Numbered from the stretch's first letter, positions 20,696-29,658 are shown. The stretch: DNA of 64,000 nt from Limimaricola hongkongensis DSM 17492 (GCF_000600975.2 NZ_KK088648.1:153592-217591); one strand, 5' to 3'. Program-made: numbers and translations. The notes: a model not told the origin generated them from the letters alone.

Positions 20696-20971
20696 CCGGC
20701 CCTGCCCCGCCCGGACGCGGCACGCCGGTCTTCAGGTCTGTTTTCGGGCCTTTTCGCGGTCCCGGCGCGCCCCGTCGACCGCGCCGGGGCGAAAGGCTCG
20801 GGGCCCGGCGCCCATCTTCGGCGCGATCCGCCGGTCTCGCCCTGTTTCGAAAAACGGCCCCGCGCGACGATCGACGCCCCGCCTTTCGCCATCGCCACGG
20901 GTCATGGACCGGGCGGCCGCCGGGCAGCGTTTGAATTCGCCGCCCGGCGCGCGCGCCGCAAGACGGCGCGC
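20696..20971. other. Intergenic stretch between convergent genes
   Basis: About 275 GC-rich bases. They contain a GC-rich inverted repeat near 20761-20789 (CCCGGCGCG with CGCGCCGGG) and the hairpin just after cysE. I see no credible gene. Confidence 0.6.
20951..20971 (-). terminator. Hairpin directly after cysE
   Basis: GCGCGCCG (20951-20958) and its complement (20964-20971) with a 5-base loop begin at the base after the cysE stop codon. No T-run follows on the minus strand, so termination strength is uncertain. Confidence 0.5.
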
Positions 20972-21778
20972 CTACTCGCCCTTGAAGGTCTGGTCCATCG
21001 ACACCGAGGGCTGCGCGCAGCCCGCTTCACCGACGATGCGCGCGGGCACCCCCGCCACGGTCTTGCAGGCCGGGATGTCGATCAGCACCACGGAACCGGC
21101 GGCGATGCGCGAGCAATCCCCGATGCGGATATTGCCGAGCACCTTGGCGCCCGCGCCGATCAGCACGCCGTTGCCGATCTTGGGGTGGCGGTCCTGCTCT
21201 TCCTTGCCGGTGCCGCCAAGCGTCACGGAATGCAGCATCGACACGTTGTCGCCGACCACCGCCGTCTCGCCGATCACCACCGAATGGGCGTGGTCGATCA
21301 TCACCCCGCGCCCGATCCGGGCCGCCGGGTGGATGTCGACGCCAAAGGTCTCGGACACGCGCATCTGCACGAAATAGGCGAGGTCGAGCCGCCCCTGTTC
21401 CCACAGCCAATGGCCAAGCCGATAGGCTTGGATCGCCTGGTAGCCCTTGAAATAGAACAGCGGCTGCAGGAACCGGTGGCAGGCCGGGTCGCGCTCATAG
21501 GTGGCGACGAGATCGGCGCGCGCCGAATTCACCAGCTCGGGCTCGGCGGCATAGGCGCCGTCGATGATCTCGCGCAGGATCTGCGCGCCCATCTCGTCCG
21601 ACGCCAGCTTGAGCGACAGCCGGTAGGCCAGCGCGCAGGCGAAGCTCTGGTGATGCAGCACGCCGGTATGGATCAGCCCGCCCATCAGCGGCTCGGTCGC
21701 GATGGCGTCCTGCGCCTCGCTGCGGATCCGGCTCCAGACCGGGTCGATCTCGGTCAGCTGCGCCTGTGGTGTCGCCAT
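20972..21778 (-). CDS. cysE: Serine O-acetyltransferase
   Basis: Predicted 268 aa. It makes O-acetylserine from serine and acetyl-CoA, the first step of cysteine synthesis. The N-terminal helical domain includes HHQSFACALAYRLSLKL and RDPACHRFLQPLFYFKGYQAIQAYR. The C-terminal left-handed beta helix has hexapeptide repeats with the catalytic DIHPAARIGRGVMIDHAHSVV and GGTGKEEQDRHPKIG. Two ATGs compete; 21778 is chosen because AGGAGG is 8 bases upstream of it but only 2 bases from ATG 21784. It lies 59 bases after the last GTA-block gene on the same strand, the arrangement also known next to the R. capsulatus GTA. Confidence 0.95.
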   Translation of the reverse strand: MATPQAQLTEIDPVWSRIRSEAQDAIATEPLMGGLIHTGVLHHQSFACALAYRLSLKLASDEMGAQILREIIDGAYAAEPELVNSARADLVATYERDPACHRFLQPLFYFKGYQAIQAYRLGHWLWEQGRLDLAYFVQMRVSETFGVDIHPAARIGRGVMIDHAHSVVIGETAVVGDNVSMLHSVTLGGTGKEEQDRHPKIGNGVLIGAGAKVLGNIRIGDCSRIAAGSVVLIDIPACKTVAGVPARIVGEAGCAQPSVSMDQTFKGE

Positions 21779-21837
21779 CGCCATGGCCTCCTGATCCCGC
21801 GTCCCTGTCCGCCCAAGATAGGGCCCCATGGCCAAGA

Positions 21838-22122
21838 TCAAAGCCCGGCGGCTGCGTCAAGAGCGTCGAGCAGCTGCCGCAGCGCCGATCGCGCCCCCCG
21901 CCCGAACGAAGGCGGCAGCGGCGCGGCCGGGTGGCGCAGCGCCGCCGCCATCAGCGATCCGTCGCCCCACAAGGGGTGCGCGCGGCCCATCCGCTTGCGC
22001 CACGCATCCGCCGCGCGGGCCTCGCCGACGATCCGCGCGGCGAGATCGGCGCGCGCGCCGGGCGGCACCGACAACAGCGCCGCGACGCCGCGATCGAGGC
22101 ATCCGGGCAGCACCGGCCTCAT
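21838..22122 (-). CDS. Small DUF7742-like protein at the end of the GTA block
   Basis: Predicted 94 aa, opening MRPVLPGCLDRGVAALL and containing RADLAARIVGEARAADAWRKR and HPLWGDGSLMAAAL, which I recall from small proteins downstream of g15 in many Rhodobacterales GTA clusters (DUF7742). No catalytic motif or membrane segment is visible; the N-terminal half should be helical. Its ATG overlaps the stop of g15 by four bases, so it is translated with the GTA genes. Whether it belongs to the particle is unknown. Confidence 0.78.
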   Translation of the reverse strand: MRPVLPGCLDRGVAALLSVPPGARADLAARIVGEARAADAWRKRMGRAHPLWGDGSLMAAALRHPAAPLPPSFGRGARSALRQLLDALDAAAGL

Positions 22123-25100
22123 GGCGTCACCGTGAGCGTGGCGAAGGGCCCGGCCCCGAACGCGTCCGAGATCTGCGCCACCTGCACCGCCAGCGGCTCC
22201 GCCGCCCCGTCGGCGAGACGCGCGGCGGCGGTGTAGCGATAACGCGGCGCCCCGACCTCCGCCTCGCGCAGCAGCACGCCGCCCGCGACGATCCGCAAAA
22301 GATACGCCTCGCGCCCCTCGTCGAGCGGCACCTCGCGCCCCTCCCACCCATCGGCGCCGCTGCGCGCCCGCCGGATCCACGAGATCGCCAGGTCATCGCC
22401 ATCCGCGCGCGCCCGCAGATGCACCGGCGCATAGGGCCTGAGCCCGATGCCCGCGAAGGCGCGGATCTCGTGGCGCCAGCTCGGATCGGTCAGCGGGCGG
22501 CGCGCCGGGCCGTAACGGTAATGCCGCTCCAGCCCGCGCGCCGCCTGCGGCAGATCGACCTGCCGCGGCGCCCCGTCGAGCAGCACGAAGCGGCTGCCCG
22601 CGGGCCAGACATCCGGCATCACCGCATCGGTGCCCGCCTGCCCCCTGAGCCGCAGCGACACATCATAGACGCCGGGCGCGACCGGCTCGGCCCGCGCGAA
22701 TTGCAGCAGCTCCCAATGATCGCTCTCTCCGTCACCGATCGCCGCGAGATTGGCCCCCGACAACAGCGCCGCCTGGGTCGCGCCGGTCAATCGCCCCTGC
22801 GCCAGCCGCACCCGGAGCGCCGGGCCGCGATCCCACAGCCCCGCAGGCGCCGGCCCGAGCGCGGTCAGCGTCGTGCCGATCGTCGCCGCCAGCGGCTGCA
22901 CGAGCTGCAACCGGTGATCGGCATCCTCGACGCCCGAGACCAGCGCCACCGCGCCGGGCCACGGATTGGCCGTGGCGGCGAAATGCGGCGCGTGCGGCGC
23001 CTCCGCCCCGGTCAGGAGCGGCAGGTCGAGAAACACGCCCTCGACCGGCACGGGCGGCAGGTAGGCCCCGGGCTGTTCGGTCTCGTCCGCGGCGGGGGCC
23101 GGAAGATAGGGCGCGGGCGCGCAGCGCACCGCCTCGATCTGCGCATGGGCGGTGCGCTCCAGCCGGTCGATGCGCCAGCCGCCGCCCGGCGCGCCCGCGA
23201 TCTCCACCACGTCGCCCGCCCCGAGCGGATGCGCCGAGGGCGGCAGCGCGAAACCGGCGGTCTCGCGCCCGAGCCGCGTCTCCGCCAGCCAGCGCGCGGC
23301 GATGGCCTGCGCCTCGCCCCGGCACAGCACCATCGGCAGCTCCGCCGTCTCGACATGGCGCGGCGCATGGCCCGGCAGCGCCGCCTCGACGCTGCCCGCC
23401 GCCCCGGTTTCCGCCGCGACATAGCCCAGCCGCACCCGGTCGGGCAGCGCGGCCTCGCCATCGCGCGCGATCTCGACCACCGGCGCCTCGGGCGCCACGC
23501 GCGCAAGCCCGCCGGGGTCGAGCACCGCGTCGGCCCGCCCGTCGCGGCTGCGAAACACCAGCACCCCGTCGCGCTCCACCGCGTCGAACCCATGCGCCAG
23601 CATCAAGGGCTGCAACAGCGCCCGCGCGCTTTGCACCCCTTGCGCGACATAGCCCCGCACGAGCCCATGCAGCCGCGAGGTGTCGATCGCCGTCACACCG
23701 GCCCCGGCGCAGATCTCGGCCACCACCGAGGCAAGGTCGCGATGCGCCGTCCGCCCGGTGATCCAGTGCCCGCGCGCCCAGTTCGCGCCGTCGTTCCAGA
23801 CCTCCGCCAGCCCCGGAAACCACGGATAGGGCCGCAAATCCCACGCCCAGACCAGCATCCGTTCGGTGTCGAGCATCGGGCCGCCATAGACGACCGAGAC
23901 CGGGTTCGCGGCGGGGTCGGCGAAATGGCGATGCACCGCGCGCAGGTACTGCATCTGGATCAGCTCGTCGCGATGGCCGCGCGACTGATGGGGCCGCGCC
24001 GATTCCGAGGATTTGGGATCGAGGAACTTGTTGGGCTGGTTGGTGCCCCGGTCGATGGCGGCGCAGCCCAGCTCGGTGAAGCGGATCGGCTTCATCCCCG
24101 GCTGCCACGCGGTCGGCGCGGCCTGCCGCACCCCGTCGATCCGGTCGTGATGGGCATTGCCCCACCAGCCCTTCAGATCCTTGTAGCGCCAGACCCACGG
24201 CTCGCCGTCGCCATCGCTGATCGGCGTGCGGATCTGCGCCGCGCGCGCCTCGGGCGAATGATAGTACCAGTCATGGCCCTCGCCCCCCGCCACGTTGCCC
24301 GCGAGGTAGTCGAGATCGTAAATCGAGCGGTGATCGGTGGCGTCGAGATGATCCACCCCGTCGCGCCAGTCCGACAGCGGCATGTAGTTGTCGATGCCGA
24401 TGAAGTCGATCTCCGGGTCGGCCCAGAGCGGGTCGAGATGGAACCGCTTGGTCGCCCCGCCCGGCTGGTGGCCGTGATATTCCGACCAGTCGGCGGCATA
24501 GGAGAGCTTGACCCCCGGCCCGAGAATACCGCGCACCTGCGCCGCCAGGTCGCGCAGCGCCGCCACCGCCGGGTAGCCGTCATCCGCGCCCCGGATCGTG
24601 GTCAGCCCGACCATTTCCGAGCCGATGCAGAACGCCTCGACGCCGCCCGCCATGGCGCAAAGATGCGCCTGGTGCAGCACGAAGCGTCTCAGCCCCCAAT
24701 CCTCGGGGCCGTGATAGGCCGGGCCGTCCGGCGTGATCGTGAAATCCTCCGCCCGCGCCGTGCCGAAAAACGCCGCGACCTCGGCCTCGGCCCCGGCCGT
24801 GCGGTCGGTGGTGCCGGGCTGGCCCGGCGCGATGGCGGTGGTGATCCGCCCGCGCCATGGCAGCGGCGCCTGCTCGGCCCCGCCATGCGGGTCGGGCAGG
24901 CCGTTGCCCGGCAGCCGGTCCATCAGGATGAACGGGTAATACGTCACCTCAAGCCCGCGCGCGGCCATGGCGCGGATCGCCTCGATCACGGCGCGGTCCG
25001 ACGGCGTGCCGCCATAGACGGGCCGGTCCTCGATCCGAGGCACCGCCATGGCATCCGCGCGCACCAGCCCCGAGACATGCCACGGCATCTCCTCGCCATC

Positions 25101-26018
25101 ATCCTCGCGCTGTTCGACCTTGGGCCGGATCGTGCAGTGCCCGGCGCGCAGGTCGTCGCCGAACCACGACACCACGAGCGACGCGGCGCGGCAGTCGGGC
25201 AGCTCCTCGACCAGGTCGTCGAGCGCGGCCTCGGCGTCGCTCGGCCCGGACGGCCCGTGCCGGTTGGCGGGGCGGCGTTCGCCGAAACCGGTGGCGACAT
25301 GCACCGGCGTCGTCGCCAGACCGTATTCGCCGGTGCCCGGAATGACCGCGACGCCGCGCACCAGCCGGGCGAGATCCTCGGCCCCGGCGGGGTCCGCGAC
25401 ATCGGCGGGGCGCAGCACCTCGAAGGAGAACTGCGGCACCCGGTTGCCGAACCGCGCGAGATCGAGATCCTCGATCACCACATAGGCCAGCCCGCGATAG
25501 GCGGGGGCGCGGCCGATGCCCTCCACCGCCTCGATCTTGGGGTCGGGGCGCTGGTCCTCGTGCCCCTCGTAGAGCCGCCATGCGATCTCCTCGCGGCCCA
25601 GCTCGACCCCGTCGGCCCAGATCCGCGCGATGCGGCGCACCGGCCCCTCGCACAGCCCGATGGCAAGGCTCACCGCATAGGAATATTCGGTGATCTCGGG
25701 GCGCGGCGCGCCCTTGCCGCCGCCGCTCGTGGCGCTGCGTTCCTCGAACTCCGAGGCCCAGATCACCTGCCCGCCGATCCGCATCCGGCCCCAGAGCCGG
25801 GCGATCGGCGCGCCCTCGCCCGCGCCGGTCAGGCGGAACCGGTCGATCCGCCCCGTCTCGACCGGGTCGGCGCCCGCGCCCAACAGCCGCGCGTCGATCG
25901 CGCGGCCCAGCGCGGCGCCCCCCGCGCGGCCCCAGACCGCGCCCGACAGGCCCAGAACGCTGCCGCCCGCCGCGCCGCCAAGCGCCATGCCCGCGGCTCC
26001 GAACATGATGGTCGCCAT
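22119..26018 (-). CDS. GTA baseplate megaprotein (g15; host-specificity/tail fibre-like)
   Basis: Predicted 1299 aa, close to the R. capsulatus g15 length. The N-terminus (MATIMFGAAGMALGGAAGG) is a hydrophobic Gly/Ala-rich stretch. The middle holds a glycoside-hydrolase-like (TIM-barrel) domain, with SYAADWSEYHG, DFIGIDNYMPLSDW and RFTELGCAAIDRGTNQPNKF, and the C-terminal third resembles phage tail proteins that contact the host surface. In the solved RcGTA particle this protein forms the tail tip together with g12-g14. Its start codon shares one base with the g14 stop. No frameshift is seen over its whole length. Confidence 0.95.
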   Translation of the reverse strand: MATIMFGAAGMALGGAAGGSVLGLSGAVWGRAGGAALGRAIDARLLGAGADPVETGRIDRFRLTGAGEGAPIARLWGRMRIGGQVIWASEFEERSATSGGGKGAPRPEITEYSYAVSLAIGLCEGPVRRIARIWADGVELGREEIAWRLYEGHEDQRPDPKIEAVEGIGRAPAYRGLAYVVIEDLDLARFGNRVPQFSFEVLRPADVADPAGAEDLARLVRGVAVIPGTGEYGLATTPVHVATGFGERRPANRHGPSGPSDAEAALDDLVEELPDCRAASLVVSWFGDDLRAGHCTIRPKVEQREDDGEEMPWHVSGLVRADAMAVPRIEDRPVYGGTPSDRAVIEAIRAMAARGLEVTYYPFILMDRLPGNGLPDPHGGAEQAPLPWRGRITTAIAPGQPGTTDRTAGAEAEVAAFFGTARAEDFTITPDGPAYHGPEDWGLRRFVLHQAHLCAMAGGVEAFCIGSEMVGLTTIRGADDGYPAVAALRDLAAQVRGILGPGVKLSYAADWSEYHGHQPGGATKRFHLDPLWADPEIDFIGIDNYMPLSDWRDGVDHLDATDHRSIYDLDYLAGNVAGGEGHDWYYHSPEARAAQIRTPISDGDGEPWVWRYKDLKGWWGNAHHDRIDGVRQAAPTAWQPGMKPIRFTELGCAAIDRGTNQPNKFLDPKSSESARPHQSRGHRDELIQMQYLRAVHRHFADPAANPVSVVYGGPMLDTERMLVWAWDLRPYPWFPGLAEVWNDGANWARGHWITGRTAHRDLASVVAEICAGAGVTAIDTSRLHGLVRGYVAQGVQSARALLQPLMLAHGFDAVERDGVLVFRSRDGRADAVLDPGGLARVAPEAPVVEIARDGEAALPDRVRLGYVAAETGAAGSVEAALPGHAPRHVETAELPMVLCRGEAQAIAARWLAETRLGRETAGFALPPSAHPLGAGDVVEIAGAPGGGWRIDRLERTAHAQIEAVRCAPAPYLPAPAADETEQPGAYLPPVPVEGVFLDLPLLTGAEAPHAPHFAATANPWPGAVALVSGVEDADHRLQLVQPLAATIGTTLTALGPAPAGLWDRGPALRVRLAQGRLTGATQAALLSGANLAAIGDGESDHWELLQFARAEPVAPGVYDVSLRLRGQAGTDAVMPDVWPAGSRFVLLDGAPRQVDLPQAARGLERHYRYGPARRPLTDPSWRHEIRAFAGIGLRPYAPVHLRARADGDDLAISWIRRARSGADGWEGREVPLDEGREAYLLRIVAGGVLLREAEVGAPRYRYTAAARLADGAAEPLAVQVAQISDAFGAGPFATLTVTP

Positions 26019-26590
26019 CAGCCGATCCTTTCCGTCAATGCGAAACAGGCGGCGATGCGCCGCCGCCATGGCGGGGTCAGCGGGCTTTCGACCACGCCGT
26101 GCCCCTCATAGGCATGGATGAAGCTCGGCCCGCCCCCTTGCGCGGCCATCACCCCCAGATGCCGCGCCGCCGCGCCACGGCGCAGCCGGAACAGCAGAAG
26201 ATCGCCCGGCCCCGCCGCCTCCGGCGCGATCTCGCGCAGGTGCCGCCGCGCCGCGTCGCGCAGGATTTCGCGGGCGGACGCCTCATGGCGCGGATAGGCG
26301 GGCACCGCTTCGGGCGCCGCCCCCGCCAGCGCCACCCAGACGCCGCGCACCAGGCCGAGGCAATCGCAACCCGCCCCGCGCCGCGCCGCGCCATGCAGAT
26401 AGGGCGTGCCGATCCAGCGCCGCGCCTCGGCCACGACCTTGCCGCGTGCCTCCGGCACGACCCTGCCGCGCGCCTCCGGCACGACCCTGCCGCGCGCCTC
26501 CGGCACGACCTTGCCGCGCGCCTCCGGCACGACCCTGCCGCGCGCCTCCGGCACGACCCTGCCGCGCGTCTCCGGCATGGGGCCGCTCAC
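26018..26590 (-). CDS. GTA NlpC/P60-family peptidase (g14) with N-terminal octapeptide repeats
   Basis: Predicted 190 aa. The enzyme domain starts at ARRWIGTPYLHGA and holds the catalytic Cys in AGCDCLGLVRGVW and His in RHLGVMAA, the layout of GTA/phage cell-wall peptidases that help DNA pass the recipient envelope. The unusual part is the N-terminus: six tandem copies of an 8-residue unit (RGRVVPEA, with RGKVVPEA and a final RGKVVAEA) between residues 9 and 56. The final copy is the normal first helix of the family, so the array looks like repeat expansion of that segment. It overlaps g13 by four bases. Confidence 0.93.
   Translation of the reverse strand: MSGPMPETRGRVVPEARGRVVPEARGKVVPEARGRVVPEARGRVVPEARGKVVAEARRWIGTPYLHGAARRGAGCDCLGLVRGVWVALAGAAPEAVPAYPRHEASAREILRDAARRHLREIAPEAAGPGDLLLFRLRRGAAARHLGVMAAQGGGPSFIHAYEGHGVVESPLTPPWRRRIAACFALTERIG
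26424..26579 (-). repeat. 24-bp tandem repeat inside the g14 peptidase gene
   Basis: Six in-phase 24-bp units start at 26424, 26448, 26472, 26496, 26520 and 26544, with a partial seventh at 26568. They are nearly identical; the unit at 26424 is the most diverged and encodes the native family sequence. The repeat length keeps the frame, so every unit adds eight residues. Confidence 0.95.
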
Positions 26591-27438
26591 CCCGCCGCCC
26601 CGCGCGGCACCGCCATCAGCCAGTCTTCGCCCGGCAGATGCGGAAAGCCGCGAAAGTTCAGGAAGTTGTCGAACTTGATCCGGCAGGTCTCGGCCCGCTT
26701 ATCGCAGCCCGCAACCAGCCGCAGCGCCGTGCCGGGCGCAAGCGCGACCCCGATCGGGCGCCACAGCTCGACGATCCGCGCACCCGCCTCGATGCGGTCC
26801 TCGCGGATCGGCGCGGACAGCCCGGCGCCGGGCCCGTCCAGCACCTCGACCCGGCCTTGCGCGAACCAGCCCGGCGCCGGGCCGTCCGGCCAGTCGAAGC
26901 GCAGCCGCGCGCCCGTCGCCATGTCCAGCATCCGCTCGACCGCGATCCCCGGCTGCCCGGCATCGACGCCGCAGCGCGCATCGCCAAAGCTCGCGTCGCA
27001 GCGCGGCTGGTAGACCCGCCCCGAAGGCCGGTTCAGCAGGTCCGACAGCCCGCGCAGCTCGGCCCGGAACAGACCGCCCTCGCGGCGGATCTCGCCCAAT
27101 TGCCCCCGGAACTCCAGCACCCGCTCCTCCGGCGCGGCCCAGTTGACGCGCCAGATCCGCAAGCCCGCCCCGTCGAGCCGGCCTTGGGCGATCTCGGCCT
27201 CGGTCACGCCCGCATCCGAAATCGCGCCCAGCGCCTCGCCTGTGTCGGCGGCCAGCCCCGCGCCCTGCACCAGCGCGCTGGCGCTCAGCCCCGTCTCGGG
27301 CCGAAAGTCGATGCCGTCGAAGGACAAGGGCCGGTCGTGATCGGTAAAGCCGCGCACAAGCCCGTCGGCCCGCTCCAGCGCCCAGGCCCGGCAGATCGTG
27401 GTGACACCGCCCGAAAGATGGTTCGCGAACCCGCTCAT
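26587..27438 (-). CDS. GTA baseplate hub protein (g13; DUF2163/phage BR0599 family)
   Basis: Predicted 283 aa. Family stretches include FTDHDRPLSFDGIDFRPETG, VNWAAPEERVLEFRGQLGEI and, near the C-terminus, GCDKRAETCRIKFDNFLNFRGFPHLPGED, where conserved Cys residues occur (CDASFGDARCGVD, CDKRAETC). Those cysteines match the iron-sulfur-binding hub described for the R. capsulatus GTA. It sits between the distal tail protein and the peptidase, overlapping each by four bases. Confidence 0.92.
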   Translation of the reverse strand: MSGFANHLSGGVTTICRAWALERADGLVRGFTDHDRPLSFDGIDFRPETGLSASALVQGAGLAADTGEALGAISDAGVTEAEIAQGRLDGAGLRIWRVNWAAPEERVLEFRGQLGEIRREGGLFRAELRGLSDLLNRPSGRVYQPRCDASFGDARCGVDAGQPGIAVERMLDMATGARLRFDWPDGPAPGWFAQGRVEVLDGPGAGLSAPIREDRIEAGARIVELWRPIGVALAPGTALRLVAGCDKRAETCRIKFDNFLNFRGFPHLPGEDWLMAVPRGAAG

Positions 27439-28067
27439 AACCGGATCTCCACCACCGGGATCTCGGGCACGCTGCCCGCCGCGAAGCTCGCCGCCGAGCC
27501 GATCAGCGTTTCGGTGTCGAACCGCACCGGCACGTCGAATTCGAACCCCGCCGTGATCACCGCGCCCACCGCGGGCGGCAGGTCGAAAGTCACGAGGCCG
27601 GTGGCGTGATCGACCGAAACCCCCGCCCCTTCGACCACCGGATCGCCATCGACCGCGATGCGCACGCTGCCCGCGACCGGCTTGGCGATCGGGCGCAGAT
27701 AGGGGTCGGGCCCGTCGCCATAGCGTTTGACCAGCGCAAAGCCGGTGGTCGCGTCGTCGCCCAGGCCGATCTGCTGGTCGAGCGGGCCGATGGGGCGCCG
27801 CCCCGGCGCGGAGCGCCAGTCGAGCCAGTCCTTCCAGCGAAACCCGTGCAAGGGCCCGCGCCGCGCCTCGAAAAAGCCGAGCACCGCCTCGACATCCTCG
27901 ATCGCGCGCAGGCCGATCCCGGCGTCATAGCGCCGGCGCGACTGTGACCAGGGGGTGTTGCGCTCCTCGAACCCGTTGGCCAGCGTCACGATTTCGGTGC
28001 GCCGTTCCGGCCCGCCTGTGGCGCCGAAGCTGACCGCCGCGGGAAATCTCACGTCGTGGAATGCCAT
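27435..28067 (-). CDS. GTA distal tail protein (g12; DUF2460/TIGR02217)
   Basis: Predicted 210 aa. It opens MAFHDVRFPAAVSFGATGGPERRTEIVTL and continues with NTPWSQSRRRYDAGIGLRAIEDVEAVLGFFEARRG and GFRWKDWLDW, the signature of the DUF2460 family, which forms the ring joining tail tube and baseplate. The start at 28067 follows AAAGGA by 8 bases; upstream in-frame codons lack a site. It comes 14 bases after the tape-measure gene. Confidence 0.92.
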   Translation of the reverse strand: MAFHDVRFPAAVSFGATGGPERRTEIVTLANGFEERNTPWSQSRRRYDAGIGLRAIEDVEAVLGFFEARRGPLHGFRWKDWLDWRSAPGRRPIGPLDQQIGLGDDATTGFALVKRYGDGPDPYLRPIAKPVAGSVRIAVDGDPVVEGAGVSVDHATGLVTFDLPPAVGAVITAGFEFDVPVRFDTETLIGSAASFAAGSVPEIPVVEIRL

Positions 28068-28081
28068 GATCTGCGTCCTTT

Positions 28082-28720
28082 TCACCTGTCGCGGCGGCCG
28101 CGATCGACGGCGCGCGCGATCTGCGCCGCCACCTGCCCGCGCGACCGCTGAAAGCTCTGGGCGTCGGGCGTGGCGATGTTGACCGTCACCCGGACGGCGC
28201 CGCCCTGCGCCCCCGCCGCGACGCCGAGCCGCCCGTCGGGGCCGCGCGACAGCGGCAGGATCGCCTCTGGCCCCGCCTCGCCCATCAACCCGGTGCCGCC
28301 GCGCATCGGAAAGGCCACCGGCCCCGACACCACGCCGCCGCGCGCGAAAGGCGTCACCCGCCCGCCCGAAAACGCCCCGCCATCGGCAAAGGGCATCAGC
28401 CCCGCCACCAGCCCGTTCACCCCCCGCGCCAGCGCCCCGCCAAGCCGGCCCGTCACGGGCCGCATGGCGGTGCCATAAACGGTGTCCGACATCGTCCCCG
28501 CCAGCCCCTTCAGCGCGCCGCCCGGCGAGCGGCCTTCGAACAGCACGCCGTCGATGGCGCGGCGGATGCCGCCCGCGAACCCGCGCTCCAGCCGCCCCAG
28601 GTCGCGCGTCGTCTCGTGGATGCCGTCGCGCATCCGCGCCAGTTCGCGCGAGAAGCTTTCTGCGACGTTGCCCGTCTCCTCCATGGCGCGTTCCAACGCC
28701 TCGAACTCGTCCTCAGTCAT
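28082..28720 (-). CDS. GTA tail tape-measure protein (g11)
   Basis: Predicted 212 aa, short like other GTA tape measures because the GTA tail is short. The N-terminal third is a charged helix (MTEDEFEALERAMEETGNVAESFSREL), the middle is Gly/Ala-rich with amphipathic segments (LKGLAGTMSDTVYGTAMRPVTGRLGGALARG), and the C-terminal part holds FADGGAFSGGRVTPFARGGVVSGP and GEAGPEAILPLSRGPDGRLGV, typical of tape-measure proteins. It overlaps the assembly chaperone gene by four bases (ATGA). Confidence 0.92.
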   Translation of the reverse strand: MTEDEFEALERAMEETGNVAESFSRELARMRDGIHETTRDLGRLERGFAGGIRRAIDGVLFEGRSPGGALKGLAGTMSDTVYGTAMRPVTGRLGGALARGVNGLVAGLMPFADGGAFSGGRVTPFARGGVVSGPVAFPMRGGTGLMGEAGPEAILPLSRGPDGRLGVAAGAQGGAVRVTVNIATPDAQSFQRSRGQVAAQIARAVDRGRRDR

Positions 28721-28911
28721 GATCCCTCCTTGCCCGGATCGTCCGGGTAGGCGCGGCACAGCTCCATCAGCCGCGCCCGCCCCATCGGCGCCGGGGCCGC
28801 CGGGCCCAGCATCAGCCGCAGCTCGGCAGGCGTGAGCGCCCAGAATTCGGACGGGCGGAGCCCCAGCCCGCAGATGCCCGCCCGCATCATCGCCGCCCAG
28901 TCGAGCCGCAT
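28717..28911 (-). CDS. GTA tail assembly chaperone (g10.1; phage TAC_1 type)
   Basis: Predicted 64 aa: MRLDWAAMMRAGICGLGLRPSEFWALTPAELRLMLG and a short charged tail. The GLRPSEFWALTPAEL stretch is the hallmark of the small protein encoded between g10 and g11 in GTAs. Its ATG shares one base with the g10 stop, and its stop overlaps g11 by four bases. In phages the pair before the tape measure often arises by ribosomal frameshifting; here they are two separate overlapping frames. Confidence 0.85.
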   Translation of the reverse strand: MRLDWAAMMRAGICGLGLRPSEFWALTPAELRLMLGPAAPAPMGRARLMELCRAYPDDPGKEGS

Positions 28912-29225
28912 CACCCCGGCCCGCCGAAGGCGCGCGCGACCAGCACGGCCGCGAGCCGCGCCGCCTCGACCGGGCCGCCCTCGATCTCGGTCGCCACGAG
29001 ATCGGCGGCCCGGCCCGGCCAGCCGCCGCCGCGAAGCCCCGCGACGATCAATGCGGCCACGTCGCGGGCCGACACCTCCGCCTCCAGCCGGGCCACCAGC
29101 GCCGCGATGCTGTCCTCGCCCAGGCTCTCCTCCAGCTCGGCCAGCGCGCCGAGCGTGAGCTTCATCACCCGGCGGCGCCCGTCGAGGATCACCGCCACCT
29201 CGCCGCCATGCGGGTTGGCGATCAC
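28911..29225 (-). CDS. GTA tail assembly chaperone (g10; TAC_11, gene transfer agent family)
   Basis: Predicted 104 aa. It contains HGGEVAVILDGRRRVMKLTLGALAELEESLG and LIVAGLRGGGW, which match the gene transfer agent family protein placed between the major tail protein and the tape measure. The family is thought to guide tail tube growth around the tape measure. It overlaps g9 by four bases. Confidence 0.9.
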   Translation of the reverse strand: MIANPHGGEVAVILDGRRRVMKLTLGALAELEESLGEDSIAALVARLEAEVSARDVAALIVAGLRGGGWPGRAADLVATEIEGGPVEAARLAAVLVARAFGGPG

Positions 29226-29635
29226 AGCGCCGCCTCGAAGCGCAGCGGCCCGGCCGAGACCAGCGCGATCTCGAAGCTGGCCTCGCCGTCATGGCTGCCG
29301 GCGTAATCGATCGAAGCGATCTGGAACGCGCCGGTCATGGTGCCGAAATCCGGGATCACCACCTGGAATTCCGGCGTGTCCCCGTCGAAGAAGATCTGCC
29401 GGGCGCGGGCATCGGTCGTGGCGTCGCGAAACACGCCCGAGCCGGAAATGGCGGCGCTGCGCACGCCCGCGCCGCCCAGCACCTCGCGCCAGCCGCCAGA
29501 CCCCAGATGGGTCACGTCGACGCTTTGCGCATTGAGCGAGAGCCGCGTCGCGCGCAGCCCCGCCATGGTTTCGAACAGCCCGTCGCCGGTCATGTCGATC
29601 TTGAGCAGGAGATCCCTGCCGTTCTGAGCCGCCAT
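29222..29635 (-). CDS. GTA major tail (tube) protein (g9; TP901-1 family)
   Basis: Predicted 137 aa. MAAQNGRDLLLKIDMTGDGLFETMAGLRATRLSLN and VDVTHLGSGGWREVLGGAGVRSAAISGSGVFRD are the conserved parts, and the tail end DYAGSHDGEASFEIALVSAGPL fits a beta-rich tube protein. It builds the short tail tube. It starts 23 bases after the g8 stop with AGGGAGGG upstream. Confidence 0.94.
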   Translation of the reverse strand: MAAQNGRDLLLKIDMTGDGLFETMAGLRATRLSLNAQSVDVTHLGSGGWREVLGGAGVRSAAISGSGVFRDATTDARARQIFFDGDTPEFQVVIPDFGTMTGAFQIASIDYAGSHDGEASFEIALVSAGPLRFEAAL

Positions 29636-29658
29636 CGCGCGCCCTCCCTTGCTGTGTT

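Noticed and set aside
21828..26111. 1427-codon plus-strand open frame opposite GTA g15
   Set aside because: Arg/Pro/Ala-rich with no recognisable domain, exactly antisense to a conserved GTA protein.
28717..29225. Programmed frameshift fusing the two tail chaperone genes g10 and g10.1
   Set aside because: The second gene has its own ATG overlapping the first stop (TGATG), which explains its translation by coupling, and no slippery sequence is evident.
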